This document shows positions 18,440 through 26,901 of a DNA stretch of 64,000 nt, piece after piece (position 1 is the first letter of the stretch; each line of letters starts with the position of its first letter). A program made the position numbers and the translations under genes. The stretch covers positions 4,490,001-4,554,000 of the forward strand of contig NZ_CP119968.1 of NCBI RefSeq assembly GCF_032163395.1, given 5' to 3'. Origin of the DNA: Gloeocapsopsis dulcis (GTDB taxonomy: Bacteria > Cyanobacteriota > Cyanobacteriia > Cyanobacteriales > Chroococcidiopsidaceae). The notes beneath the pieces were generated by a model. It was given only the letters and a program-made list of their open reading frames with translations, ran no database searches and was not told the origin of the DNA.

Positions 18440-19747
18440 ATGGAAGTGATGCAATTGTACGGTTGTCAGCAGGTTTTATTAGACCCAGATAACGCGTTAG
18501 AAGCGACTCTTGAGTTCATCTGCAAAACTGCAAATTCCTTGATTAATTGTGGCATATATTATGCCCGACAAATGTATTTTAAAGCCAAAACTATAATTGG
18601 TAAATACGACTTGGAGGTAGAATACAAAACTAACAAGCACTTTAAAGCACTGCACTCACAAGCTTCCCAACAAGTGTTACGTTCTGTGTCTGAATCATTC
18701 GAGTCCTTCAAAAAGTTGAAGCAGGCTTTCAACCAAGAGAAAATAACTGATAAGCCTAAACCACCTAAGTATCGTAAATCGGGAGGTTTGGCACTCGTTT
18801 CTTATCCCAAGCAAGCTTTAAAGTTGGTAGATAATCAAATCAGAATTCCGCTTGGAAAACAAGTCAAGTGCTGGCTTGGATTGGATTGCTTTTTTGTACC
18901 GATGCCATCTAATCTAAAGTTTGCAGATATAAAGGAACTGCGGATACTGCCAAGGAATCGCTGTTTTTATGTCGAATTTGTCTACAAAACTGATGTTATC
19001 AAAGTGGATGTAGACCCAAATAACGCACTTGGAATTGACCCAGGACTTAGTAATTGGCTAACTTGCGTTTCTAACGCTGGTACTAGCTTTATTGTTGATG
19101 GCAGACACGTCAAATCACTCAATCGTTGGTACAACAAACAAATTTCAACAATCAAAGAAAACAAGTCTCAAGGTTTTTGGTCTAATCGGTTAGCTGCTAT
19201 TACTGAAAAGCGCAACTGACAAATGCGAGACGCGATAAGTAAAGCGGCAAGGTTGGTTATTAACCACTGTATTGAACATCGTATCGGTACAGTAGTTATG
19301 GGGTGGAATCAAGGGCAAAGACAACAGATAAAGTTGGGTAAAAACAATCAATCTTTTGTACAGATTCCGACAGCTCGGCTTAAAGAAAGAATCAACCAAC
19401 TATGTCAGCAGTACGGCATTGGGTTTGTTGAAACAGAAGAAGCCAATACTTCTGCTGCTTCGTTTTTAGATGGCGATACTCTCCCGAAACATGGTGAAAA
19501 ACCCAATGATTGGAAGTCCTCAGGGAAGCGAGTTAAGCGCGGACTATATCGTACAGCGTTGAACTGGTACGTCAATTGCGACGCACAAGCGGCTGCAAAT
19601 ATTATTCGCAAAGTAAGCGCGACACTGGGTTTAGACCTTAGTGGAGTGTCTAGGGCGTTATTGACTGCGCCCCAGAGAATTAAACTCTGGTCAGCTAAAA
19701 TGAAGCGAAGTGACGCGGTTTTAACCCGTCACGTAGCAACCTTTTAG
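18440..19747 (+). pseudogene. tnpB: TnpB RNA-guided nuclease gene with an in-frame TGA
   Basis: One reading frame from 18440 (alternatives TTG 18419, ATG 18449) to 19747 is broken only by TGA at 19217-19219 (AAGCGCAACTGACAAATGCGA), so a single nonsense change splits it. The N-terminal part has the first RuvC aspartate (ALGIDPGLSNWLTC) and the C-terminal part the third (NCDAQAAANIIRK). The second RuvC glutamate is not in its usual place (VVMGWNQGQ); a glutamate in VETEEANTSAASFLDGD may substitute, as in the rearranged TnpB subtype. There is no CxxC zinc finger, also typical of that subtype. Without readthrough it is inactive. Confidence 0.8.
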
Positions 19748-19780
19748 AATTCCCCGATTTAAATCGGGGGAGAAGTCAAA
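19700..19780 (+). ncRNA. Probable omega RNA 3' end at the TnpB right end
   Basis: In this superfamily the guide RNA is made from the end of tnpB through the right end. Here the CCCCGATTTAAATCGGGG palindrome lies just after the stop. The 5' limit of the RNA cannot be fixed by eye. Confidence 0.4.
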
Positions 19781-19781
19781 G

Positions 19782-20147
19782 CTACACTGCTGCCATTGAC
19801 ATTTCTCGACAAGTTTCTGCACAACGACGACAGGTATCGGCACAATCTTGCATTTGAGCATCGTTAGCAAATCGCTGACAATCCATCGCACACATATTGC
19901 ACACTTCGGCACAAACCCCGCAGGTTCGCATATGCAAAGCAGAGCTTCGGAGCATGAAGTTGGCGCTCGTCTGACAGATCTCAGCGCAATCCAGCATCAA
20001 GGCAATGTGTTTAGCATCGGCATGGTCTTTACCTTGTTGAAGGCAGTAGGTCACTGTGTTGAGACAGACACTATGGCAATCCAGGCAATTTTGGATACAT
20101 TGCTGCATATCTTGGTTAACCTGGTGTAACTGCATCGAATGAGTCAT
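19782..20147 (-). CDS. Four-helix bundle copper-storage-type protein (Csp family)
   Basis: 121 residues with 16 cysteines, mostly spaced CxxxC or CxxC along helices (QQCIQNCLDCHSVC, TCGVCAEVCNMCAMDC, DCADTCRRCAETC). This is the pattern of the Csp copper-storage proteins, in which cysteines line the core of a four-helix bundle and bind many Cu(I) ions. No signal peptide is seen, so it would be the cytosolic (Csp3) type. The ATG at 20147 (MTHSMQLHQ) is the likely start. It begins immediately next to the right end of the TnpB element. The metallo-hydrolase upstream on the same strand may be cotranscribed. Confidence 0.87.
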   Translation of the reverse strand: MTHSMQLHQVNQDMQQCIQNCLDCHSVCLNTVTYCLQQGKDHADAKHIALMLDCAEICQTSANFMLRSSALHMRTCGVCAEVCNMCAMDCQRFANDAQMQDCADTCRRCAETCREMSMAAV

Positions 20148-20230
20148 GGGTTTTAAGCCTTTCTCGCCTCGCAACATCATCACGCTAGAGCGATCGCGGC
20201 TGTTGCGCCTCCCTCCAACGAGAGGTTCAG

Positions 20231-21058
20231 TTAGTCACGATAGTTGGCAAACGTTTTAAATTCGACGGCATCGTGACTACAAAAAAGGCGAACATCGCGG
20301 TGATTGATCGATAGCGTATGTAACCGCGCTTGATTGTGGAGCCGCGCTTTGCGATCTACCTCCATCATCCACTGATAAGCTCGTAACCCTGGCGTGCAAT
20401 GTCGATTTGAGGCATCCATCTCGTGTCGGTAGAAGTAGGCATCGCCTGCATGTAAAAGCCAACCGTCCGGTGTTTGAATGGCAATGCCAGCATGGCCCCG
20501 CGTGTGACCCGTCAACGGAATCAGCAGAATCTCCGGTGGCAATCCAGCGAGGTCGCGGACTGCCTCAAAGCCATACCAGGGTTCGCCCCCTGCCGCATAG
20601 TATTTCCAGCGTTTGACCTCATCCCACTGCTCTGATCGATAACGCCGACTTGCGATGAAACCATGCCGATCTTGGGCTGCCTCAATCTCAGCTTGCATAA
20701 CATGCACCGTTGCTTCTGGGAAATCTTCCAGACCGCCAGCATGGTCAAAATCGAGGTGGGTTAGCACAATGTGACGCACATCACTGGCAGAAAATCCCAG
20801 ATGCTTAATCTGTTCGATCGCCGTATATTTGCGCTCAAATTGGATATTATTAAACTGGACAAAAAACGGACTGAGTCGCGAGTAAGGCGATTGGACATCA
20901 CGCAATCCAAAGCCAGTATCAACCAGAACAAGTCCCTGATTCGTCTCAATCAGCAGACAGTGGCAGACGAGATGAGAAAATAAGCTGCGACTGAAGCCAT
21001 CAAAAAGTGCTCCACCGATTGGGCACATACAGCCGCAGTTAAGATGATGAATATGCAT
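20231..21058 (-). CDS. MBL-fold metallo-hydrolase (lactonase-like)
   Basis: 275 residues. The metal motif reads HLDFDHAGG, so the second histidine of the usual HxHxDH is aspartate, a variant I have seen in lactonase-like members. Further ligands are probably the histidine in GHTRGHAG, the aspartate in LLHAGDAY and the terminal histidine in LFCSHD. The N-terminus (VDTGFGLRDV) is typical of the AHL-lactonase-like branch, but no substrate can be assigned. It lies 83 bases upstream of the copper-protein gene on the same strand. Confidence 0.85.
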   Translation of the reverse strand: MHIHHLNCGCMCPIGGALFDGFSRSLFSHLVCHCLLIETNQGLVLVDTGFGLRDVQSPYSRLSPFFVQFNNIQFERKYTAIEQIKHLGFSASDVRHIVLTHLDFDHAGGLEDFPEATVHVMQAEIEAAQDRHGFIASRRYRSEQWDEVKRWKYYAAGGEPWYGFEAVRDLAGLPPEILLIPLTGHTRGHAGIAIQTPDGWLLHAGDAYFYRHEMDASNRHCTPGLRAYQWMMEVDRKARLHNQARLHTLSINHRDVRLFCSHDAVEFKTFANYRD

Positions 21059-21220
21059 AACTTCTTGTGTCAGTTATTTGAACAAAATATGATTTCATCG
21101 CAGGTCTTTTCCCTTATAAAGTTAGGATGGCAGATAGGTGATTGCGTCTTTCTCAGGATTGATTGCTGTGGTACTTTTCAAAGTAAGTTTCTATACTTTT
21201 AGCCTTTCCCATCCTATCTA

Positions 21221-21925
21221 TCAAAGTCCTGCGTACCACTCGTAACCTTGATCTTCCCAATACCCCTTAGAACGGCGCAGCTGATTAACTAACGTAATCC
21301 GCGTTACCCACTTACTTTGCTTGTAACCTAGTTTGATTGGTGAAGCTAGACGTAAAGGCGCGCCATTTTCAATCGGCAAAGGTTGTCCATTTTTTTGATC
21401 GGCAAGTAGTGTTTGGGGATGAACCGCAGAAGCTAAATCCCAACTTTCGTAATAGCCATCCGCAGATTCAAAGTAAACAAAGCGCACATCTGATTTTGGA
21501 TGTGCTAGCGCCACTAGATCGCAAAGACGGACACCACCCCATTGGACAATTGCTGCCCACCCCTCAACGCAAACGTGACGAATTGTCATAGTCTGATGTG
21601 GTAGCTGCTGAATTTCTGCAATACTCAGACTCAAGGGGTTATTTACCTCACCATCAACAACTAATCGAAACGTCAATGGATCGATGATGGGAGTAAATTT
21701 ATAGGTATTAATGATAAATGCGTTTGGCTCAATATCGCTTTCAGGAAACTCCGGTATCAGCTTTTGGGGATTAAATAGTAGAGACTCGACGTTTTGATTA
21801 AGTGGTTCAAACGTTTTACCTACCACACCTTCAACTAAACTCAGCGCACACCCACCGAGCAGTAAACTCATACTAGAAAGCCCAGACAATTCTAAAAAAC
21901 GGCGACGCGATGAAAATTGATGCAT
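21221..21925 (-). CDS. Molybdopterin-dependent oxidoreductase, sulfite-oxidase fold, exported
   Basis: 234 residues. The N-terminus has a Tat-like motif (SSRRRFLELSG) and a lipobox-like LLLGGC at Cys26, so it is probably an exported, membrane-anchored protein. The molybdopterin domain has the conserved cysteine ligand at 119 (RHVCVEGWAAIVQWGG) and the cofactor-pocket sequence ENGAPLRLASPIKLGYKQSKW. It is shorter than the E. coli MsrP but of the same fold. The cytochrome b gene six bases upstream is the obvious electron donor, giving a two-gene MsrPQ-like or sulfite/thio-compound redox unit. The substrate is unknown. Confidence 0.88.
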   Translation of the reverse strand: MHQFSSRRRFLELSGLSSMSLLLGGCALSLVEGVVGKTFEPLNQNVESLLFNPQKLIPEFPESDIEPNAFIINTYKFTPIIDPLTFRLVVDGEVNNPLSLSIAEIQQLPHQTMTIRHVCVEGWAAIVQWGGVRLCDLVALAHPKSDVRFVYFESADGYYESWDLASAVHPQTLLADQKNGQPLPIENGAPLRLASPIKLGYKQSKWVTRITLVNQLRRSKGYWEDQGYEWYAGL

Positions 21926-21931
21926 ATTTTT

Positions 21932-22534
21932 TTACCAAAACATCGATTCAACTAAACGCGAACCACCAACTTTAAGACTTAACCAAGAGTGAATTACTGC
22001 ATAAATAACTACTAATGGCACTGTCGCAAAGTGAACGATTCTCAGTGCTTGCCAACTGCCAAAACAATCGACAATCCAGTGAAATTGAGCAGGTTTATAC
22101 ATCCCTAAGCCTGTAAATATCGCTAGCAGCAATATCGGAATAATTGCCGTATAAGCAAGGCGATGCCAAGCATAGTTGCGTCGCTTTTGGTTTTGAGTGC
22201 GCTGAAGTGCTTTGACATCCTTACCACTGATAAACCGATGTCGCCAACGGCGCGTCATGAGAATGTATACACCGTACCATAGTAGATTTAGTGCAAATAG
22301 CCACATTGCGGCAAAATGCCAGTGTCTCCCACCAGCTAGCCAACCTCCTAGCAAAAATATCGGTGGGAAGGGGATACCGTTACGTCCGCCAAAGACGGGG
22401 TTTGCATTATATATTTGCAATCCACTCGTCATCATTAATAACAAGCTAATAATATTGACCCAATGAAAAATTTTGGCGGGTTTCCTTTGTCGCGGGATGG
22501 GATGCGATCGCCCTTGTACAGAATCAGCAGTCAT
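21932..22534 (-). CDS. Cytochrome b/b6-type membrane subunit
   Basis: 200 residues, about four transmembrane helices with histidines suited to bind b-type haem (FHWVNIISLLLMM, WHRLAYTAIIPILL, IVHFATVPLVVIYAVIH). It resembles thiosulfate reductase/Ni-hydrogenase cytochrome b subunits. It lies six bases upstream of the molybdopterin oxidoreductase on the same strand, so it most likely feeds quinol electrons to that enzyme. First gene of the two-gene operon. Confidence 0.87.
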   Translation of the reverse strand: MTADSVQGRSHPIPRQRKPAKIFHWVNIISLLLMMTSGLQIYNANPVFGGRNGIPFPPIFLLGGWLAGGRHWHFAAMWLFALNLLWYGVYILMTRRWRHRFISGKDVKALQRTQNQKRRNYAWHRLAYTAIIPILLLAIFTGLGMYKPAQFHWIVDCFGSWQALRIVHFATVPLVVIYAVIHSWLSLKVGGSRLVESMFW

Positions 22535-22838
22535 AACTTGAGCGTCCTACTCACTAGCGTACTCCTTATGTATTCTCAGGGTTTACTCTAACGTATGGGC
22601 TAAATTGGGTAAAACAGAGCAGCTAACTTAAAGATAGAACTTGAGCGATGGGCACAACCTATGACTAACCGGCTGTTAGCAACAAAATTTTATACTCCGA
22701 GGGAACACTCATCCCTATTAAGTGATTCCGCTGATTAAAGCAGGTCTGTTGAAATGAGCTAAGTTTTCTCAACTGCTTCCAACAAAAATCTATAATTAGA
22801 ATTTGGATGCTGTCTTCTATTTTCACCTGTAGATCGCA
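22535..22838. other. Divergent spacer between the cytochrome b gene and miaB
   Basis: About 300 bases that must hold both promoters. I see no gene, no clear repeat and no motif that I can name. Confidence 0.4.
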
Positions 22839-24200
22839 ATGACCACTTTTAACCGCCGCTACCACATCACCACTTTTGGTTGCCAGATGAACAAAGCCGA
22901 CTCAGAACGGATGGCTGGCATCTTAGAAGACATGGGCTTTCAGTGGTCAGAAGACCCAAATCAAGCAGACTTGCTGCTTTACAATACTTGTACCATTCGG
23001 GACAATGCTGAGCAGAAGGTTTATTCTTATCTTGGTAGACAAGCAAAGCGCAAACATGAACAACCCGAATTAACTTTAGTCGTTGCTGGATGCGTTGCGC
23101 AACAAGAAGGTGAGTCGCTACTAAGAAGAGTACCAGAACTCGATCTAGTAATGGGACCGCAACACGCTAATCGCTTACAAGACTTACTAGAACAAGTTTT
23201 CGCAGGAAATCAGATAGTCGCCACCGAACCAATTCACATTGTTGAAGACATTACTAAGCCCCGCCGTGATAGTACTGTAACGGCTTGGGTCAATGTAATT
23301 TATGGTTGCAATGAACGGTGTACCTACTGTGTAGTTCCTAACGTACGAGGTGTTGAACAATCGCGAACACCTGAAGCAATTCGAGTGGAGATGACAGAAC
23401 TAGGTAGGCAAGGTTTCAAAGAAGTAACTTTGCTTGGGCAAAACATTGATGCCTACGGACGCGATTTACCAGGTACGACCCTAGAAGGACGACACTTGCA
23501 CACACTGACTGACTTGTTGTATTACGTGCATGACGTACCAGGAATTGAACGCCTGCGGTTTGCGACGAGTCATCCGCGTTATTTTACCGAACGCTTGATT
23601 CGTGCTTGTGCGGAATTGCCTAAAGTGTGCGGACACTTCCATATTCCTTTTCAATCAGGTGATAACGAAGTCTTGAAACAAATGTCGCGGGGTTACACGC
23701 AGGAAAAATATCGACGGATCGTGGATACAATTCGGCGGTATATGCCCGATGCCTCAATTAGTGCGGATGCCATTGTCGGTTTCCCTGGAGAAACGGAAGC
23801 ACAGTTTGAAAATACACTCAAGCTTGTGTCTGATATTGGTTTTGATCACTTGAATACTGCCGCGTATTCTCCGCGTCCAGGTACGCCAGCAGCTTTGTGG
23901 GATAATCAACTCAGTGAAGAAGTTAAAAGCGATCGCCTCCAACGACTCAATCACCTTGTTGCGATTAAAGCATCTGAACGATCCGAACGTTATTTGGGTC
24001 GTATTGAAGAAGTACTAGTCGAAGACCAAAATCCCAAAGATCCCTCGCAAGTCATGGGACGCACTCGCGGCAATCGTTTAACTTTCTTTCCAGGTAATAT
24101 TGCTGAACTTAAAGGTATGCTAGTACAGGTAAAAATTACCGAAATCCGTGCCTTTAGCTTAACGGGTGAAGTAGTGGTGCGACAACCAGTCACAATTTGA
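22839..24200 (+). CDS. miaB: tRNA-2-methylthio-N6-dimethylallyladenosine synthase
   Basis: 453-residue radical-SAM methylthiotransferase that adds the methylthio group to i6A37 of tRNAs. The N-terminal cluster cysteines are in [29 protein letters not shown] and [11 protein letters not shown]. The radical-SAM motif is [13 protein letters not shown] domain closes the protein ([19 protein letters not shown]... NRLTFF). The paralogue RimO is encoded at 56567, and the two are told apart by the DNAEQKVY sequence here versus AAREESV there. Confidence 0.96.
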   Translation: MTTFNRRYHITTFGCQMNKADSERMAGILEDMGFQWSEDPNQADLLLYNTCTIRDNAEQKVYSYLGRQAKRKHEQPELTLVVAGCVAQQEGESLLRRVPELDLVMGPQHANRLQDLLEQVFAGNQIVATEPIHIVEDITKPRRDSTVTAWVNVIYGCNERCTYCVVPNVRGVEQSRTPEAIRVEMTELGRQGFKEVTLLGQNIDAYGRDLPGTTLEGRHLHTLTDLLYYVHDVPGIERLRFATSHPRYFTERLIRACAELPKVCGHFHIPFQSGDNEVLKQMSRGYTQEKYRRIVDTIRRYMPDASISADAIVGFPGETEAQFENTLKLVSDIGFDHLNTAAYSPRPGTPAALWDNQLSEEVKSDRLQRLNHLVAIKASERSERYLGRIEEVLVEDQNPKDPSQVMGRTRGNRLTFFPGNIAELKGMLVQVKITEIRAFSLTGEVVVRQPVTI

Positions 24201-24274
24201 CTAATTACTAGTTACCAATTAGCCACTTTGAAGCGATCGCGCGTGATATTAAACAAGTTGCAGGGTATTGCAGT

Positions 24275-24571
24275 ATGAAAATTCGTTTTCATCAAGAACC
24301 TACACGAGGACGGCAAAATAAATGCTTGGTTTGTGGCTGCCTTTACAATCTCAAAACAGCAAGGGCATCGGTATATAGTAACCAAGGTATTGAATATGGT
24401 GATATCTGCCCAGATTGTTTAGCATTAGGCGCACAAGGAATTAAGTCACGGCTACAAGCAAATATTCAACGGTTACGAGAATTCGCTGATGAATTAGACT
24501 CTCTCGCTGGTGAACCAGTACAATTACCTGCATTAGAGGCTGAGTTTAGTGTCTATCGCAATCGCATTTGA
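24275..24571 (+). CDS. Small zinc-ribbon protein, unknown function
   Basis: 98 residues. Two CxxC pairs (KCLVCGC and DICPDC) should hold one zinc ion; a helical C-terminus ([21 protein letters not shown]) follows. I know no function. It lies between miaB and ddl on the same strand, 74 bases after miaB, and could be read from the same transcript. Confidence 0.72.
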   Translation: MKIRFHQEPTRGRQNKCLVCGCLYNLKTARASVYSNQGIEYGDICPDCLALGAQGIKSRLQANIQRLREFADELDSLAGEPVQLPALEAEFSVYRNRI

Positions 24572-24656
24572 GCCTCTTAATTCCCTACTCTCTCGCTCCT
24601 CACCCCTTGCCTGTGATACGCTATTGCCCAATGAGGAGTGCCTGGAGGTGCAGCGG

Positions 24657-25769
24657 ATGAATAAATTGCGGGTAGGATTGTTATTTGGCGGTCGTTCTGG
24701 CGAACATGAAGTTTCTATTAGTTCAGCACGGGCGATCGCTCAAGCGATTTCATCAGATCAAAACGCCCAGAAATACGAACTACTGCCGTTTTATATTCAA
24801 AAAGATGGGTATTGGCTTGCTGGAGAAATCGCACAGCAAGTTCTCACATCCGGAACTCCTCTACAACTCAATGGATCGAATATCCAACTTCCAAACCCCA
24901 GCCAAACATCGCTACCAATTCCGACATCTCCTTATTTACCTGTTTCCTCTTCTTCATCGTCGGCGCAAGTAGCAGATGTAGACGTCTGGTTTCCTATTAT
25001 TCATGGTCCTAACGGCGAAGATGGTACAGTACAAGGATTGTTGCAATTAATGCAAATTCCCTACGTGGGATCTGGGGTACTAGGGTCTGCGATGGGCATG
25101 GATAAAATTGCTATGAAAATGGCATTTGCCCAAGCTGGATTACCACAAGTTAAGTACATGACAATTAACCGCGCTCAAGTGTGGTCAAATCCTTGTGTAT
25201 TTCCCAAATTGTGCGACCAAATCGAAGCAACACTAGGTTATCCCTGTTTTGTGAAACCAGCAAATTTAGGTTCTTCAGTAGGTATTGCTAAAGTGCGATC
25301 GCGTAGTGAATTGGAAACTGCCCTAGATAATGCAGCTAGCTACGATCGACGGTTAATTATCGAAGCAGGAGTTGTTGCTCGCGAACTTGAATGCGCAGTT
25401 TTGGGAAACGATAACCCTAAAGCTTCAGTTGTAGGAGAAATTACTTTTGAAAGTGATTTTTACGACTACGAGACAAAATATACTGCAGGAAAAGCAGGCT
25501 TCCTAATTCCTGCCCCTGTACCTGAATCTGTTTCTTCTGCAATTCAAGAAATGTCACTCCAAGCTTTTGCATCTGTCGATGCGGCGGGTTTAGCACGAGT
25601 TGATTTCTTCTACGTTGAAGCTACTGGAGAAGTTTTGATTAACGAAATTAATACATTACCTGGCTTTACTGCAACAAGTATGTATCCTCAAATGTGGGAA
25701 AAAAGTGGTGTTCCCTTCACAGAATTGGTGGATCAACTGATTCAATTGGCGTTAGAACGACATAGTTAG
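24657..25769 (+). CDS. ddl: D-alanine--D-alanine ligase
   Basis: ATP-grasp ligase making the D-Ala-D-Ala dipeptide for peptidoglycan, 370 residues. The frame is open upstream to 24549, but the ATG at 24657 is preceded by GGAGGTG and starts with the family's [20 protein letters not shown]. Other signatures: [31 protein letters not shown] and [21 protein letters not shown]. An insertion of low complexity ([20 protein letters not shown], then a serine run) lies at about residues 78-105. Confidence 0.95.
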   Translation: MNKLRVGLLFGGRSGEHEVSISSARAIAQAISSDQNAQKYELLPFYIQKDGYWLAGEIAQQVLTSGTPLQLNGSNIQLPNPSQTSLPIPTSPYLPVSSSSSSAQVADVDVWFPIIHGPNGEDGTVQGLLQLMQIPYVGSGVLGSAMGMDKIAMKMAFAQAGLPQVKYMTINRAQVWSNPCVFPKLCDQIEATLGYPCFVKPANLGSSVGIAKVRSRSELETALDNAASYDRRLIIEAGVVARELECAVLGNDNPKASVVGEITFESDFYDYETKYTAGKAGFLIPAPVPESVSSAIQEMSLQAFASVDAAGLARVDFFYVEATGEVLINEINTLPGFTATSMYPQMWEKSGVPFTELVDQLIQLALERHS

Positions 25770-25920
25770 TGATTAGTTTTGAGTTTTGAATTTTGAGTTT
25801 TGAATTCTAAAGAGTTTTGAATTTTGAGTTTTGTTCGCGTAAGCGTGCCGGAGGCAATCATTAAAAGAATTTTCTTAACTCATAACTCAACACTCATCAC
25901 TCATAACTCTCTTAAGCTCT
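25768..25920. repeat. Dispersed spacer repeat, copy 3
   Basis: TTTTGAGTTTTGAATTTTGAG units, then GTTCGCGTAAGCGTGCCGGAGGCA, then AAAAGAATTTTCTTAACTCA and CACTCATCACTCATAACTC. The 20-base AAAAGAATTTTCTTAACTCA is identical to the copy after pyrG. The first bases follow directly on the ddl stop. Confidence 0.7.
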
Positions 25921-26028
25921 CCGTCTGCCTCCTAACTCCCGATCTCTAAATCCCAATTTCTGATCGCTGACCTCCAGATCTATTAGATAATTAAAAACAA
26001 AACAGGGTGTACGCCTCTGCAATTAGCT

Positions 26029-26784
26029 ATGGACGACGACAATCAGAGTACACAGCAGTCCTCACAACAACGTAGTGATTTACAGCTTGCTCGCGCGAGA
26101 CGCCGAGGATCGGCAAAATCAACAGCTTTGAATTCACTATTTGCTCTGTTGCTTTCGCCTTGGCTACTTTGGCCTTTGCTATGGTTAATCTTACTTCTAG
26201 CAACTACTCTGTCAATTTTCAGTTTAACCTTTACTGGTTTTGTTGATCGCGTAGAAACCCCAGTACCGCTAGTCGTTCAAACACCTGATACAGCAACCTC
26301 TGGTAGCAATCGCATTGCTATATGGGTAGTTGGTGCTATTGTTGTTTGTGCTGTTGGATATGGGATCGTCTTCCGACAATTACAAGGTTCTTCGCAACCA
26401 AAACGTCAACGCCGTCAACGAACGCGGAAGAGACTACCACGAAAAGTCCGTCCTCGTGTAAAATCCACCGGAGTTGAACCAACTATCTCCGTACCCACTC
26501 CTGAACCACCCGTCAAAGTTACAGAATCAGTTGAACCTCCTATTGCAAAGATTAGGGAACCACAAATCCCTGAACCTCCTATTACAGACGTTAAAGAAAC
26601 TATCCCAGTATCAGATGGCAATGGTAGTGGTGAAGATCCAAAAGTGACTATCTTGCCACCAGAAGAGATTCAATCTGTAAATGTCACAAGAGTATTGTTA
26701 GCAGAAATGATGGATATTCGTAAGCACCGTTCCTTGTCTTCGATTTTGGGTAAAACTTATGATGATGAGGTGCCCTCCGACTGA
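26029..26784 (+). CDS. Two-helix membrane protein with basic and Pro/Glu-rich linker, unknown
   Basis: 251 residues. Two transmembrane segments (about 42-68 and 96-112) are followed by a very basic stretch (QPKRQRRQRTRKRLPRKVRP, about 125-146), a Pro/Glu/Val-rich linker and a short C-terminal segment with VTRVLLAEMMDIRKHRSLSS. The basic stretch could bind nucleic acid or acidic lipids; that is inference. I do not recognise the family. The last three codons and stop (PSD-stop) lie inside a dispersed hairpin repeat, so the present C-terminus may not be ancestral. Confidence 0.65.
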   Translation: MDDDNQSTQQSSQQRSDLQLARARRRGSAKSTALNSLFALLLSPWLLWPLLWLILLLATTLSIFSLTFTGFVDRVETPVPLVVQTPDTATSGSNRIAIWVVGAIVVCAVGYGIVFRQLQGSSQPKRQRRQRTRKRLPRKVRPRVKSTGVEPTISVPTPEPPVKVTESVEPPIAKIREPQIPEPPITDVKETIPVSDGNGSGEDPKVTILPPEEIQSVNVTRVLLAEMMDIRKHRSLSSILGKTYDDEVPSD

Positions 26785-26892
26785 AGTCGGGGCTACTGAA
26801 ACAAAGTGTGCCTCCGCACACTAAGATAAAACTTTTATCAATAAGTCCACGCACCATCTGGACTTCGTTTGTTTAGCTGCGAATAAATTCGC
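26769..26892. repeat. Structured repeat with four hairpins, copy A
   Basis: In order: CCGACTGAAGTCGG (26777-26790), GTGTGC/GCACAC (26806-26821), GATAAAA/TTTTATC (26825-26839) and GCGAATAAATTCGC (26879-26892), with ACTTCGTTTGTTTAGC before the last. Related pieces lie at 38602-38697, 40473-40545, 51668-51700 and 51845-51872. It may be a non-autonomous IS200/IS605-like derivative. Confidence 0.6.
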
Positions 26893-26901
26893 ACTCGCTT
26901 T

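Larger units (their letters stand above)
18303..19780 (+). mobile_element. IS200/IS605-superfamily (IS1341-type) TnpB element, defective
   Basis: The left end carries two hairpins: CCCACC...GGTGGG (18331-18351) and GGCAGGATAAATCCTGCC (18365-18382). The right end carries the palindrome CCCCGATTTAAATCGGGG (19752-19769), followed by GAGAAGTCAAA, an end I know from this superfamily. There is no tnpA. The motif GGGATGAAAGCCA (18349-18361) is shared with the second TnpB element (35520-35532). The exact boundaries are estimates. Confidence 0.72.

Noticed and set aside
18976-19098. Possible separate short transposase genes on either side of the TGA at 19217
   Set aside because: Both parts are in one frame and together make one TnpB; treating them as two genes is not supported.
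22665-22865. 66-codon leftward frame overlapping the miaB start
   Set aside because: Overlaps miaB's first codons on the opposite strand with no support of its own.
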